The notes below the pieces were generated by a model. That model was not told the origin of the DNA. It searched no databases and saw nothing but the letters and a program-made list of their open reading frames with translations. From CAINVV01 sp964506325 (GTDB lineage: Bacteria; Bacteroidota; Bacteroidia; Bacteroidales; Prolixibacteraceae), in NCBI GenBank assembly GCA_964506325.1, contig CAZDLO010000077.1, positions 1 through 16,794 on the forward strand: 16,794 nt of DNA, given 5' to 3'. The translations under genes and the position numbers were made by a program. The stretch's first letter is position 1. Every line of letters starts with the position of its first letter. This document shows, one piece after another, positions 1-6,704 of the stretch.

Positions 1-629
1 TCAATTGACACGGTAATTGCATGGGCCGAACCATTGCCGCAGCCCGGACGTTTAATCGTGTCTTTGAGCGGCAGATTAAATTTGGCAGCCACTTCACGGG
101 CTATGCCCAATACCGACAGGCAGTCACCACGGTTGGGGGTTATCTCCACTTCAAACAGGGTGTCGTCCGCAAAGTGCTGGTTGAGTGGTGTGCCCGGGGC
201 AATATTGGCAGGCAGCACCATAAGTCCCGAGTTGTCATCCGAAATCCCCAGCTCCTTTTCGGAGCAGAGCATGCCATTGGACTCGACACCGCGCAATTTT
301 GCCTTTGCAATGGTAAAGTCGCCAAAGCTGGTGCCTATGGTTACCAGTGGCACGGTAAGCCCGGCTGCCACATTGGGCGCGCCGCATACAACGGGTACCG
401 GCTCGCCATTGCCAAGATCAACGGTTGTAAGACTCAGGTGATCCGAACCCGGATGTTTCCCGCAGGTCAGGACTTCACCCACAACCAGGCCTCTAAGTCC
501 GCCTTTAATGGATTCCACTTCAACCGGACTTCCTGTCTCCAGGCCGAGTTGTGTCAGCGTTGCCGCAATCTCATCAGGACTCAGCGAAGTGTTCAGGTAA
601 TCTTTAAGCCATTTGTAAGAGATGTTCAT
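1..629 (-). CDS. pheT: Phenylalanine--tRNA ligase beta subunit, N-terminal part (partial)
   Basis: Encodes the beta subunit of the alpha2-beta2 phenylalanyl-tRNA synthetase, which charges tRNA-Phe in the cytoplasm. The reading frame starts at an ATG whose complement is 627-629 and stays open for 209 codons to the left window edge, so the C-terminal three quarters are outside. The start MNISYKWLKDYLNTSLSPDE is typical of the family. Residues about 46-125 form the EMAP/OB-fold tRNA-binding domain (GLVVGEVLTCGKHPGSDHLS, then VVCGAPN, then KLRGVESNGMLCSEKELG). Around residues 158-180 is the EVEITPNRGDCLS segment that leads into the B3/B4 editing domain. A 6-bp inverted repeat lies 16 bp upstream of the start. 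The gene is divergent from the acidic-tailed protein gene. Long open frames on the opposite strand here are shadows. Confidence 0.96.
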   Translation of the reverse strand, partial: MNISYKWLKDYLNTSLSPDEIAATLTQLGLETGSPVEVESIKGGLRGLVVGEVLTCGKHPGSDHLSLTTVDLGNGEPVPVVCGAPNVAAGLTVPLVTIGTSFGDFTIAKAKLRGVESNGMLCSEKELGISDDNSGLMVLPANIAPGTPLNQHFADDTLFEVEITPNRGDCLSVLGIAREVAAKFNLPLKDTIKRPGCGNGSAHAITVSI

Positions 630-1031
630 CTTCGTAAAATTTTGTTTTGTGATTACAAAACGGCCCCCCGGTTCAAACTCCCCGGAAAAGAGCAGAAAAC
701 AGGCTAATTCTTGCAATCAGAAATTATGGGGCGAATTTAGGCATTTATACCCTAAAGACAAATTCTCCATACAGGTTCATTTTCTTTAAAACGACAGAAC
801 TGTTTTATCCAATAATTCATAATTTTCCGGAGATAATGTCCGATCCTGATTAAAAAAAAAAGGACGAATTTTACAATTATTGTACTTTCAATTAAAAAAT
901 AAATATTTTTAAGGCAATATATTGTTTGAATTTAATGAATTGCTATTTTGCACCACATTTACAATCCTGATTGATTGAAAGTAAATTCAACCTATCATAC
1001 TGATTAATAATTAAATAAAATATTTTTACAT
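630..1031. other. AT-rich divergent intergenic region between pheT and the acidic-tailed protein gene
   Basis: This 402-bp gap carries no plausible gene on either strand. The part nearest pheT has a short GC-rich patch (about 660-690); the rest is very AT-rich. It should hold the promoters of both flanking genes, but I found no TTTG-N19-TAnnTTTG pair that fits well. The nearest candidates, TAATTTTC at 820-827 and CTATTTTG near 943, lack a matching -33 element. Confidence 0.7.
645..660. repeat. Short inverted repeat upstream of pheT
   Basis: TTTTGT and ACAAAA are perfect 6-bp inverted arms around a 4-nt spacer (GATT), 16 bp upstream of the pheT start. It could be a small operator or a hairpin in the leader. 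The sequence is AT-rich, so chance is possible. Confidence 0.3.
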
Positions 1032-1394
1032 ATGGCTCAGAGCAATAAACCACGTTTGGTGAAGGATTACGATAAGCTGCCTCTTGATATTCAGGGGCAA
1101 ATCAAGCTGAACTATCCACAAGGTTTTGCCGGAAGTCTGATTACCTACATCGATGCCAAGGGGAAAGTAGTGTCTGCTTTGCCATACGAAACTGAAGATT
1201 ATTATTATCTCGTGCGGATGACCCTGGCCGAAGCTTATGATATCATCGAAAACGATGAAGATTTCGGGGATGACGGCATGCTTCGGGATGACTTTGCCTT
1301 ACAGGGCTTTGAAGGTGGTGAAGACGAGGATGATGTTGAAGACATCCCGGATGATGAACCCCTGGACGAAGATGATGATGATGATGATATTTAA
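1032..1394 (+). CDS. Conserved hypothetical small protein with poly-acidic C-terminal tail
   Basis: A 120-residue cytoplasmic protein with no signal peptide or membrane segment. Residues 1-75 look folded and mixed alpha/beta (KPRLVKDYDKLPLDIQGQI, then YPQGF, then YETEDYYYLVRM). From about residue 80 the chain becomes strongly acidic and ends in a run of seven aspartates, partly encoded by six tandem GAT codons (1371-1388). I recall similar small proteins with an Asp-rich tail in other Bacteroidota, sometimes mislabelled as DNA primase, but there is no primase motif here, so I assign no function. Acidic tails can mimic nucleic acid or bind basic partners, which is only a possibility. The gene stands alone, with its own strong terminator directly after the stop codon and a divergent pheT upstream. 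The dedicated terminator and gene-like composition support a real gene. Confidence 0.8.
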   Translation: MAQSNKPRLVKDYDKLPLDIQGQIKLNYPQGFAGSLITYIDAKGKVVSALPYETEDYYYLVRMTLAEAYDIIENDEDFGDDGMLRDDFALQGFEGGEDEDDVEDIPDDEPLDEDDDDDDI

Positions 1395-1427
1395 CAGAAA
1401 AGCCGGGTAACCGGCTTTTCTGTTTTT
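1393..1427 (+). terminator. Rho-independent terminator after the acidic-tailed protein gene
   Basis: A perfect 14-bp stem: AACAGAAAAGCCGG (1393-1406) pairs with CCGGCTTTTCTGTT (1411-1424) across a GTAA loop of the stable GNRA type. A T-run (1423-1427) follows. The stem begins inside the TAA stop codon. The far side lacks a clear U-run on the minus strand, so it is probably directional, although miaA ends only 38 bp beyond the stem. Confidence 0.9.
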
Positions 1428-1461
1428 GGATGGCAGCATTAACAATGCCTCCCGATTAAGT

Positions 1462-2376
1462 TCAATTGTTGTAATTCGTGATGAATTTAATGATTTCCTC
1501 TTCCTGATCCGGTTGAAACCAGTGAATGTCTTGATCTTTTCTGAACCATGTAAGTTGTTTGCGGGCATATTTCCTGGTATTTGCCTTTATTTTTTCAACC
1601 GCCTCATTCCTGCTGCACCGCCCGTCAAAATAATCGAACAATTCGCGGTAGCCGACAGTGTTCATGGTGTTTAAATGCCTGTGCGGATATAATTCTTTTG
1701 CCTCATGCTCCAACCCGGCAGCCATCATCCCGTCTACCCTAAGGTTGATGCGGTCGTACAGTTCACTCCGGTCAAGATTCAGGCCAATCCTGAGGATCCT
1801 GAAATCCCGTTCCTTCCTGCTTCTGTTTCTCTGGGAGGAGAATGTTCTGCCTGTTGTATAGCAGATTTCCAGTGCATGCAGGATCCTTACCGGGTTCTGA
1901 AGGTCAACTTCCCTGTAATAATCAGGATCCAGCAGTTTCAGTTCCGCCCTTAACTGCTCAATGCCTTCATCTTGCATTCGTTGTACCAGGGCAGCCCTGA
2001 ATTCCGGATCAATATCTGGCAGGTCATCAATGCCTTTGCACACGGCATCAATGTATAGCATTGAACCTCCTGTCATAAGGACGTAGTCGTGAGCTTCAAA
2101 CATCGACCGGAGTTTGTCGAGCACGTCAGACTCAAACCTTGCCGCATTGTAACTGTCAAAGATGGAGTGAGAATGGATGAAATGGTGCGGAACCTGTTTT
2201 AGCATTGCCGGTTCCGGAACGGCTGTGCCAATGACCATCTCCCTGAATAACTGCCTTGAATCACTGGAAATTATCTCTGTTTCAAAAACACTGGCCAATT
2301 TGAGACTTAGGGCGGTTTTTCCCACCCCGGTCGGACCAAGAAGTACAATCAGGGTGTGCGGAGCTTTATTATTCAA
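1462..2376 (-). CDS. miaA: tRNA dimethylallyltransferase MiaA
   Basis: Transfers a dimethylallyl group from DMAPP to N6 of A37 in tRNAs that read codons starting with U, the first step of ms2i6A formation. The 304-residue length is normal. Visible motifs are the P-loop GPTGVGKT (residues 14-21), SSDSRQ (37-42), TGGSMLYIDAVC near residue 100 (most bacteria have GGTGLY; the GGSMLY form is common in Bacteroidota), LNTVGYREL-type NTMNTVGYREL, and the C-terminal TRKYARKQLTWFRKD tRNA-binding motif. The start codon is TTG (complement of 2374-2376). I see no in-frame ATG or GTG in the stretch just upstream, and the TTG leaves the expected dozen residues before the P-loop. It lies 127 bp downstream of a small ORF on the same strand and may share its promoter. 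No clear terminator of its own is visible. Confidence 0.96.
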   Translation of the reverse strand: MNNKAPHTLIVLLGPTGVGKTALSLKLASVFETEIISSDSRQLFREMVIGTAVPEPAMLKQVPHHFIHSHSIFDSYNAARFESDVLDKLRSMFEAHDYVLMTGGSMLYIDAVCKGIDDLPDIDPEFRAALVQRMQDEGIEQLRAELKLLDPDYYREVDLQNPVRILHALEICYTTGRTFSSQRNRSRKERDFRILRIGLNLDRSELYDRINLRVDGMMAAGLEHEAKELYPHRHLNTMNTVGYRELFDYFDGRCSRNEAVEKIKANTRKYARKQLTWFRKDQDIHWFQPDQEEEIIKFITNYNN

Positions 2377-2503
2377 CGAGGGATAGGTTTCTGATAAATG
2401 GACGACTCGAATTGAACTGATTAATGTTCGAAAACAGGTGAAAAGTATAAGGTTTGTCAGATTTTGTCATCTTCAACAAGGCCGGCTTAAAGAAAATCAC
2501 ACA

Positions 2504-2692
2504 TCAGATGATGTCGTCTTTGCTGCCGTAAAGTTCAGTCAAATCTTCCAGTTCACCCAGGTCGTTCATCACACTCATCATTTCAGTGTTGTCTTCCAAA
2601 AGTAAATCTGTGTCGTTTTGCATATTGCTCATACGAAAATCAGACCTGTTTCTATTAATCATCTTAACATAAGATGTAGAGCTTTTTTTCAT
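2504..2692 (-). CDS. Small acidic hypothetical protein (62 aa)
   Basis: A 62-residue ORF with a basic N-terminal third (MKKSSTSYVKMINRNRSDFR) and an acidic, leucine-containing remainder (LLLEDNTEMM, then DLGELEDLTELYGSKDD). It has no membrane segment or recognised domain. Internal Met codons at residues 11, 21 and 24 are alternative starts. It sits between the aconitase terminator and miaA, both on minus. A promoter candidate (2720-2750) would start transcription about 20 nt before the ATG, which is the best reason to believe in it. It could be a small regulatory protein or a leader for miaA, but no function can be assigned. Confidence 0.45.
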   Translation of the reverse strand: MKKSSTSYVKMINRNRSDFRMSNMQNDTDLLLEDNTEMMSVMNDLGELEDLTELYGSKDDII

Positions 2693-2719
2693 AATTTATC
2701 ATTTACAATGAGTTAACCA

Positions 2720-2750
2720 CAAATAAAATACTCCAATAGAGCCGATCAAA
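2720..2750 (-). promoter_or_regulatory. Bacteroidetes-type promoter candidate for the small ORF (and possibly miaA)
   Basis: Read on minus: TTTG at 2750-2747, a 19-nt spacer, then TTTATTTG at 2727-2720, which matches TAnnTTTG at 5 of its 6 fixed positions. This is the known layout for the Bacteroidetes primary sigma factor. The predicted start is near 2713, giving a leader of about 20 nt. The same 19-nt spacing is seen upstream of glmM and mdh. Confidence 0.45.
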
Positions 2751-2854
2751 TTTATCCAGCATTGTTAAACGTTGTTCAATAAAAGTCTTAAAAAATGTTA
2801 ATGGAATCAATAATTATATGTTATATACTGTCAATCAGATTGTTATGATTGAAT

Positions 2855-2889
2855 AAAAAAAATGGCCGGGAGAATTCTCCCGGCCATTT
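2855..2889 (-). terminator. Rho-independent terminator after aconitase
   Basis: A 30-bp perfect palindrome (2860-2889) with core GGCCGGGAGAATTCTCCCGGCC gives a GC-rich hairpin of 13-15 bp. On the minus strand it is followed by eight U residues (A-run 2855-2862). It lies 20 bp past the aconitase stop codon and should isolate that gene from the small ORF and miaA. Confidence 0.92.
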
Positions 2890-2908
2890 CTGATAATCCC
2901 GGATCGGC

Positions 2909-5170
2909 TTATTGCCCCAGTTTAATGTAATTGAGGCAAGAGCCATTCTTGAACCATTTGATCTGTTGGTCGTTATAAGTATGTTTGGCAAGAATTTCGT
3001 TGGAAGTACCGTCCTTATGATGAAAAACCATTTTCAGGGGTACACCCGGTGCGAATTGCCCAAGGCCGGTGATATCTATCCTGTCATCCTCCTGAATCAG
3101 GTTGTAATCATCCGGATTGTTGAAAGTCAGGGCAAGCATTCCCTGTTTTTTGAGATTGGTCTCATGGATGCGGGCAAAGGACCTGGTAAGCACTGCCTTA
3201 ACGCCCAGGTGGCGTGGTTCCATGGCAGCATGTTCGCGGGATGATCCTTCTCCGTAATTCTCATCGCCGACAACAACAGAACCTATGCCGGCTTTCTTAT
3301 AGCTTCGGGCTGTATCAGGTACCGTTCCGTAGCCGCCTGTTGCCTGGTTGAGAACAGAATTTGTATTGCCGTTGAAATCATTGACCGCCCCGATCAGCAT
3401 GTTGTTGGATATATTATCCAGGTGTCCCCGGTATTTTAGCCATGGACCGGCCATGGAGATATGGTCTGTGGTGCATTTTCCGCGTGCCTTGATCAGGAGT
3501 GCCAGACCAGTCATCTCTTTACCATCCCAGGGTTGGAAGGGTTCCAGCAGCTGGAGGCGGTCAGAAGCGGGATCTACCGAAACTTCCAGGTGTCTGAAAT
3601 TACTCGAGGGAGGTATCAGCCCTGCATCTTCCACTTCAAAGCCTTTGGCAGGCAGGTCATCACCATGGGGGATGTCCAGCTTAACTTTTTCACCGGACTG
3701 GTTTACCAGGAAATCTGTCACCGGATCGAAATCAAGTGTGCCGGCGATGGCAAAAGCAGTGACAATCTCAGGTGAGGCGACAAAACCATGGGTCTTTGGA
3801 TTACCATCCGTCCTTTTGGCGAAATTCCGGTTGAAAGAAGTCATGATGGAATTCTCAGGCAGGTTGTCGGCATTTTCCCTGGCCCACTGACCGATGCATG
3901 GTCCGCAGGCATTTGCCAGGACGACTCCGCCAATAGATTCAAACGCTTTGAGGTGCTGATCCCTGTCGACAGTGTACCTTACCAGTTCAGAGCCGGGTGT
4001 AACAGTAAATTTCGCCTTTACTTTCAGATTCTTCGCATTGGCCTGAAGGGCAACTGAGGCTGCCCTGCTGATGTCTTCGTAGGACGAGTTCGTACATGAA
4101 CCGATTAATCCGACCTGCATTTCCATGGGCCAGTTTTTCTCTTTGGCCACTTTCTTGAACTGCGACAGCGGGGTTGCAAGATCCGGAGTGAAAGGTCCGT
4201 TGATGTGGGGTTCAAGTTCTGAAAGGTTAATTTCAATAACCTGGTCAAAATATTTTTCAGGGAAATTGTATACTTCTTCGTCTCCGTTCAGGTGAGCTTT
4301 GATTCCATTCGCCATGGCTGCAATATCGGCCCGGCTGGTTGCCCGGAGGTATTTTGCCATGTTTTCATCATAACCGAAAACAGAAGTTGTAGCCCCGATT
4401 TCAGCCCCCATGTTGCATATGGTTCCTTTTCCTGTACAGGATATGGTGGAAGCACCATCTCCGAAATATTCCACGATAGCTCCGGTGCCGCCTTTTACAG
4501 TCAGCAGTCCGGCTACTTTCAGGATGACATCTTTCGGTGAGCTCCAGCCCTGTAATTTCCCGGTAAGCTTGATTCCGATCAGTTTCGGGAATTTGAGTTC
4601 CCAGGGAATACCGGTCATGACATCCACGGCATCAGCACCTCCGACACCGATTGCTACCATGCCTAAACCACCGGCATTAACAGTGTGGGAATCAGTCCCG
4701 ACCATCATCCCGCCCGGAAATGCATAATTCTCAAGCACCACCTGGTGAATGATACCGGCTCCGGGTTTCCAGAATCCGATCCCATATCTTTTTGAAACAG
4801 TTGCAAGGAAATCGTATACCTCTTTGTTGGTATTCTCAGCATTTTTGAGGTCCTGCGCTGCACCTTCCTTCGCAAGGATAAGGTGATCACAATGGACGGT
4901 CGACGGCACAGCAGCTTCATCCTTGCCCGCCTGCATGAACTGAAGCAGGGCCATCTGGGCTGTTGCATCCTGCATGGCTACTCGGTCTGGATTGAAATTC
5001 ACATAGGAATTACCCCGCTCGTAAGGAATTGCAGGAAGCGGTTCTGAGAGATGCGCATAGAGAATTTTCTCTGTCAGGGTAAGGGGCCGGCCTAATAATT
5101 TTCTCAGCTGTGCTGTTTTCTGAGGAAATTCTGCGTAGACTTTCCTGATCATTTCAATATCGTAAGCCAT
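2909..5170 (-). CDS. acn: Aconitate hydratase, mitochondrial-type
   Basis: Interconverts citrate and isocitrate via cis-aconitate in the TCA cycle, using a [4Fe-4S] cluster in the cytoplasm. At 753 residues it matches the mitochondrial-type (short) aconitases rather than the ~900-residue AcnA/IRP type. The three cluster cysteines are Cys359 (IGSCTNSSYED), Cys422 and Cys425 (NACGPCIGQW), one residue off the pig enzyme numbering. Also visible are the substrate-site segments VAMQDATAQM (about 64-73) and GTDSHTVNAGGLG (158-170). The C-terminal swivel domain carries GEGSSREHAAMEPRHLG (about 640-656) with its catalytic serine/arginine loop, and SFARIHETNLKKQG. The ATG start gives the usual MAYDIEMIRKVYAEFP opening. 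It is a single-gene unit bounded by its own terminator and divergent from the ABC permease gene. All catalytic features are intact. Confidence 0.97.
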   Translation of the reverse strand: MAYDIEMIRKVYAEFPQKTAQLRKLLGRPLTLTEKILYAHLSEPLPAIPYERGNSYVNFNPDRVAMQDATAQMALLQFMQAGKDEAAVPSTVHCDHLILAKEGAAQDLKNAENTNKEVYDFLATVSKRYGIGFWKPGAGIIHQVVLENYAFPGGMMVGTDSHTVNAGGLGMVAIGVGGADAVDVMTGIPWELKFPKLIGIKLTGKLQGWSSPKDVILKVAGLLTVKGGTGAIVEYFGDGASTISCTGKGTICNMGAEIGATTSVFGYDENMAKYLRATSRADIAAMANGIKAHLNGDEEVYNFPEKYFDQVIEINLSELEPHINGPFTPDLATPLSQFKKVAKEKNWPMEMQVGLIGSCTNSSYEDISRAASVALQANAKNLKVKAKFTVTPGSELVRYTVDRDQHLKAFESIGGVVLANACGPCIGQWARENADNLPENSIMTSFNRNFAKRTDGNPKTHGFVASPEIVTAFAIAGTLDFDPVTDFLVNQSGEKVKLDIPHGDDLPAKGFEVEDAGLIPPSSNFRHLEVSVDPASDRLQLLEPFQPWDGKEMTGLALLIKARGKCTTDHISMAGPWLKYRGHLDNISNNMLIGAVNDFNGNTNSVLNQATGGYGTVPDTARSYKKAGIGSVVVGDENYGEGSSREHAAMEPRHLGVKAVLTRSFARIHETNLKKQGMLALTFNNPDDYNLIQEDDRIDITGLGQFAPGVPLKMVFHHKDGTSNEILAKHTYNDQQIKWFKNGSCLNYIKLGQ

Positions 5171-5447
5171 AATCGATCAAATTAAAAATTATAAATTGAG
5201 GTTCAAACCCGGTATAAAACACTTCTAATCAATTATAATTGTAATCAACGGATTAACCCGGTTTGATTTTGCAAAATTGGTTTTTTTATCTGAATAATTT
5301 AGTTGATACCTGTTCACTGTGTTAAAAAAAAATCTACCTTGTCGGATCATTAAGGTACACGAAAACAGCTTCCATAGTTTATTTTTGATTTCTACGTATT
5401 GAATATCAGTTATATATGATATTTTTATTTAAATTTATATTTCTGCA
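5171..5447. promoter_or_regulatory. Divergent control region between aconitase and ABC permease genes
   Basis: A 277-bp AT-rich region that must hold both promoters. On minus, TTTG (5207-5204), an 18-nt spacer and TTAATTTG (5185-5178) resemble a promoter, but it would start transcription almost at the aconitase ATG, giving a near-leaderless mRNA. A perfect 12-bp palindrome CAATTATAATTG (5230-5241) sits at the centre of a near-perfect inverted pair, CAAACCCGG (5204-5212) and CCCGGTTTG (5257-5265). This nested symmetry could be an operator, though composition makes chance AT palindromes common. Confidence 0.35.
5380..5387 (+). promoter_or_regulatory. -7 box candidate for the ABC permease gene
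   Basis: TATTTTTG matches the Bacteroidetes TAnnTTTG consensus exactly, 60 bp upstream of the ATG. No TTG or TTTG is found 19 bp further upstream, so the -33 half is missing and the call is tentative. Confidence 0.3.
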
Positions 5448-6695
5448 ATGCTGATAAAACCGTTGGTTGTTGAAAACATCCTGATTGCATTCCAATCCAT
5501 CCGCGGCAACTTGCTTCGCTCCGTTCTCACCATCCTGATTATCGCAGTGGGCATATCTGCACTGGTAGGAATTCTTACAGCCATTGATTCCATAAAAAGC
5601 GCCATAACTGCCGATTTCACGAGGCTTGGTGCCAATACTTTTTCTCTTCAGAGCAGGGGAATGAGGATACAAATCGGCAATCAGCGGTACCGGTCAAAAA
5701 ATTATTCGTACATCAGTTACTTCCAGGCAAAGGATTTCAGGGAGCAGTACCATTTCCCGGCTACGGTTTCCATATCAGTAATGGCAACCAATACTGCCAC
5801 TGTAAAATTTGAATCCAAGAAAAGCAATCCAAATGTTGTCGTAAGGGGAATCGACGAAAATTACCTGCAAACTGCCGGATACGAGTTGCAAAACGGTAGG
5901 AACATCTCCCAGCAGGAAGCATACGATGGAACAAGTGTAGCCCTTATCGGGGCCGGGATGGTGGCAAAGCTGTTTCCCAGGGATATGAATCCTATCGGGC
6001 AGTTGCTCTCCATTGGCAGTGGCAAATATTTGGTGATCGGAATTCTGAAGGAAAAGGGCAGTGGTTTCGGAGAGACCGGCGACCGCCTTGTATTTCTTCC
6101 GTTTACCAACGTCAGGCAATATTTTGCCCGGCCCAATATGAATTTCAGGATCAGCGTCCATCCCAATTCGGCCCAGCTGATGGATGGTGCCACCGGGGAA
6201 GCGGAGGCAGTATTCCGCAACATCAGGGGACTTAATCCGACGGATGACAATGACTTCATTGTTGAAAAAAGCGACAACCTCGTCAATATTCTGCTGGATA
6301 ACATCAAATATGTTACAATGGCAGCCACTATAATCGGCATGATTACGCTCCTGGGCGCAGCCATCGGATTGATGAACATAATGCTGGTAGCAGTTGCTGA
6401 ACGAACCAGGGAAATAGGCATCAGGAAGGCCATCGGTGCAAACTCGGCCACCATCAGGCAGCAATTCCTGATTGAATCGATCGTGATCGGACAAATAGGA
6501 GGGCTCCTCGGAATCGTATTGGGCATCCTGGCAGGAAATGCAATTTCCCTTGTAATCGGCTCCGCATTTATTGTGCCCTGGAACTGGATGATTGGCGGTG
6601 TCACCTTATGCCTGCTGGTCAGTTTCGCATCCGGGGTTATCCCTGCTGTGAAAGCTGCCAGGCTTGATCCTATCGAAGCACTGAGGTACGAATAA
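5448..6695 (+). CDS. ABC transporter permease, MacB/FtsX family
   Basis: A 415-residue inner-membrane permease with the MacB-type topology: TM1 at about 24-46, a large periplasmic MacB_PCD-like domain at about 50-285, then a three-helix FtsX domain (TM2 288-316, TM3 342-371, TM4 378-402). Family signatures are AERTREIGIRKAIGA (317-331) in the coupling loop and the C-terminal PAVKAARLDPIEALRYE. Such permeases couple a cytoplasmic LolD/MacB-type ATPase to periplasmic export or mechanotransmission rather than classic pore transport. No ATPase, membrane-fusion protein or TolC gene is adjacent, so the partner must be encoded elsewhere. The substrate cannot be inferred. The stop codon is 9 bp from the convergent DUF5686 gene, with no terminator hairpin between them. 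Confidence 0.93.
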   Translation: MLIKPLVVENILIAFQSIRGNLLRSVLTILIIAVGISALVGILTAIDSIKSAITADFTRLGANTFSLQSRGMRIQIGNQRYRSKNYSYISYFQAKDFREQYHFPATVSISVMATNTATVKFESKKSNPNVVVRGIDENYLQTAGYELQNGRNISQQEAYDGTSVALIGAGMVAKLFPRDMNPIGQLLSIGSGKYLVIGILKEKGSGFGETGDRLVFLPFTNVRQYFARPNMNFRISVHPNSAQLMDGATGEAEAVFRNIRGLNPTDDNDFIVEKSDNLVNILLDNIKYVTMAATIIGMITLLGAAIGLMNIMLVAVAERTREIGIRKAIGANSATIRQQFLIESIVIGQIGGLLGIVLGILAGNAISLVIGSAFIVPWNWMIGGVTLCLLVSFASGVIPAVKAARLDPIEALRYE

Positions 6696-6704
6696 TCGGG
6701 AGGG

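Noticed and set aside
21..707. Long plus-strand open frame across the pheT region
   Set aside because: It is antisense to a clear pheT frame with strong family motifs; its own translation has no recognisable domain.
2475..2492. GC-rich near-palindrome around GGCCGGC as a terminator of the small ORF
   Set aside because: The arms are too short and imperfect, and there is no following U-run on the minus strand.
3348..4057. Several plus-strand open frames inside aconitase
   Set aside because: They are antisense shadows of a conserved enzyme with all catalytic residues in the minus frame.
5775..6604. Two overlapping minus-strand open frames of about 240 codons inside the ABC permease gene
   Set aside because: The plus frame has a full permease with signature motifs; the antisense frames overlap each other and show no domain logic.
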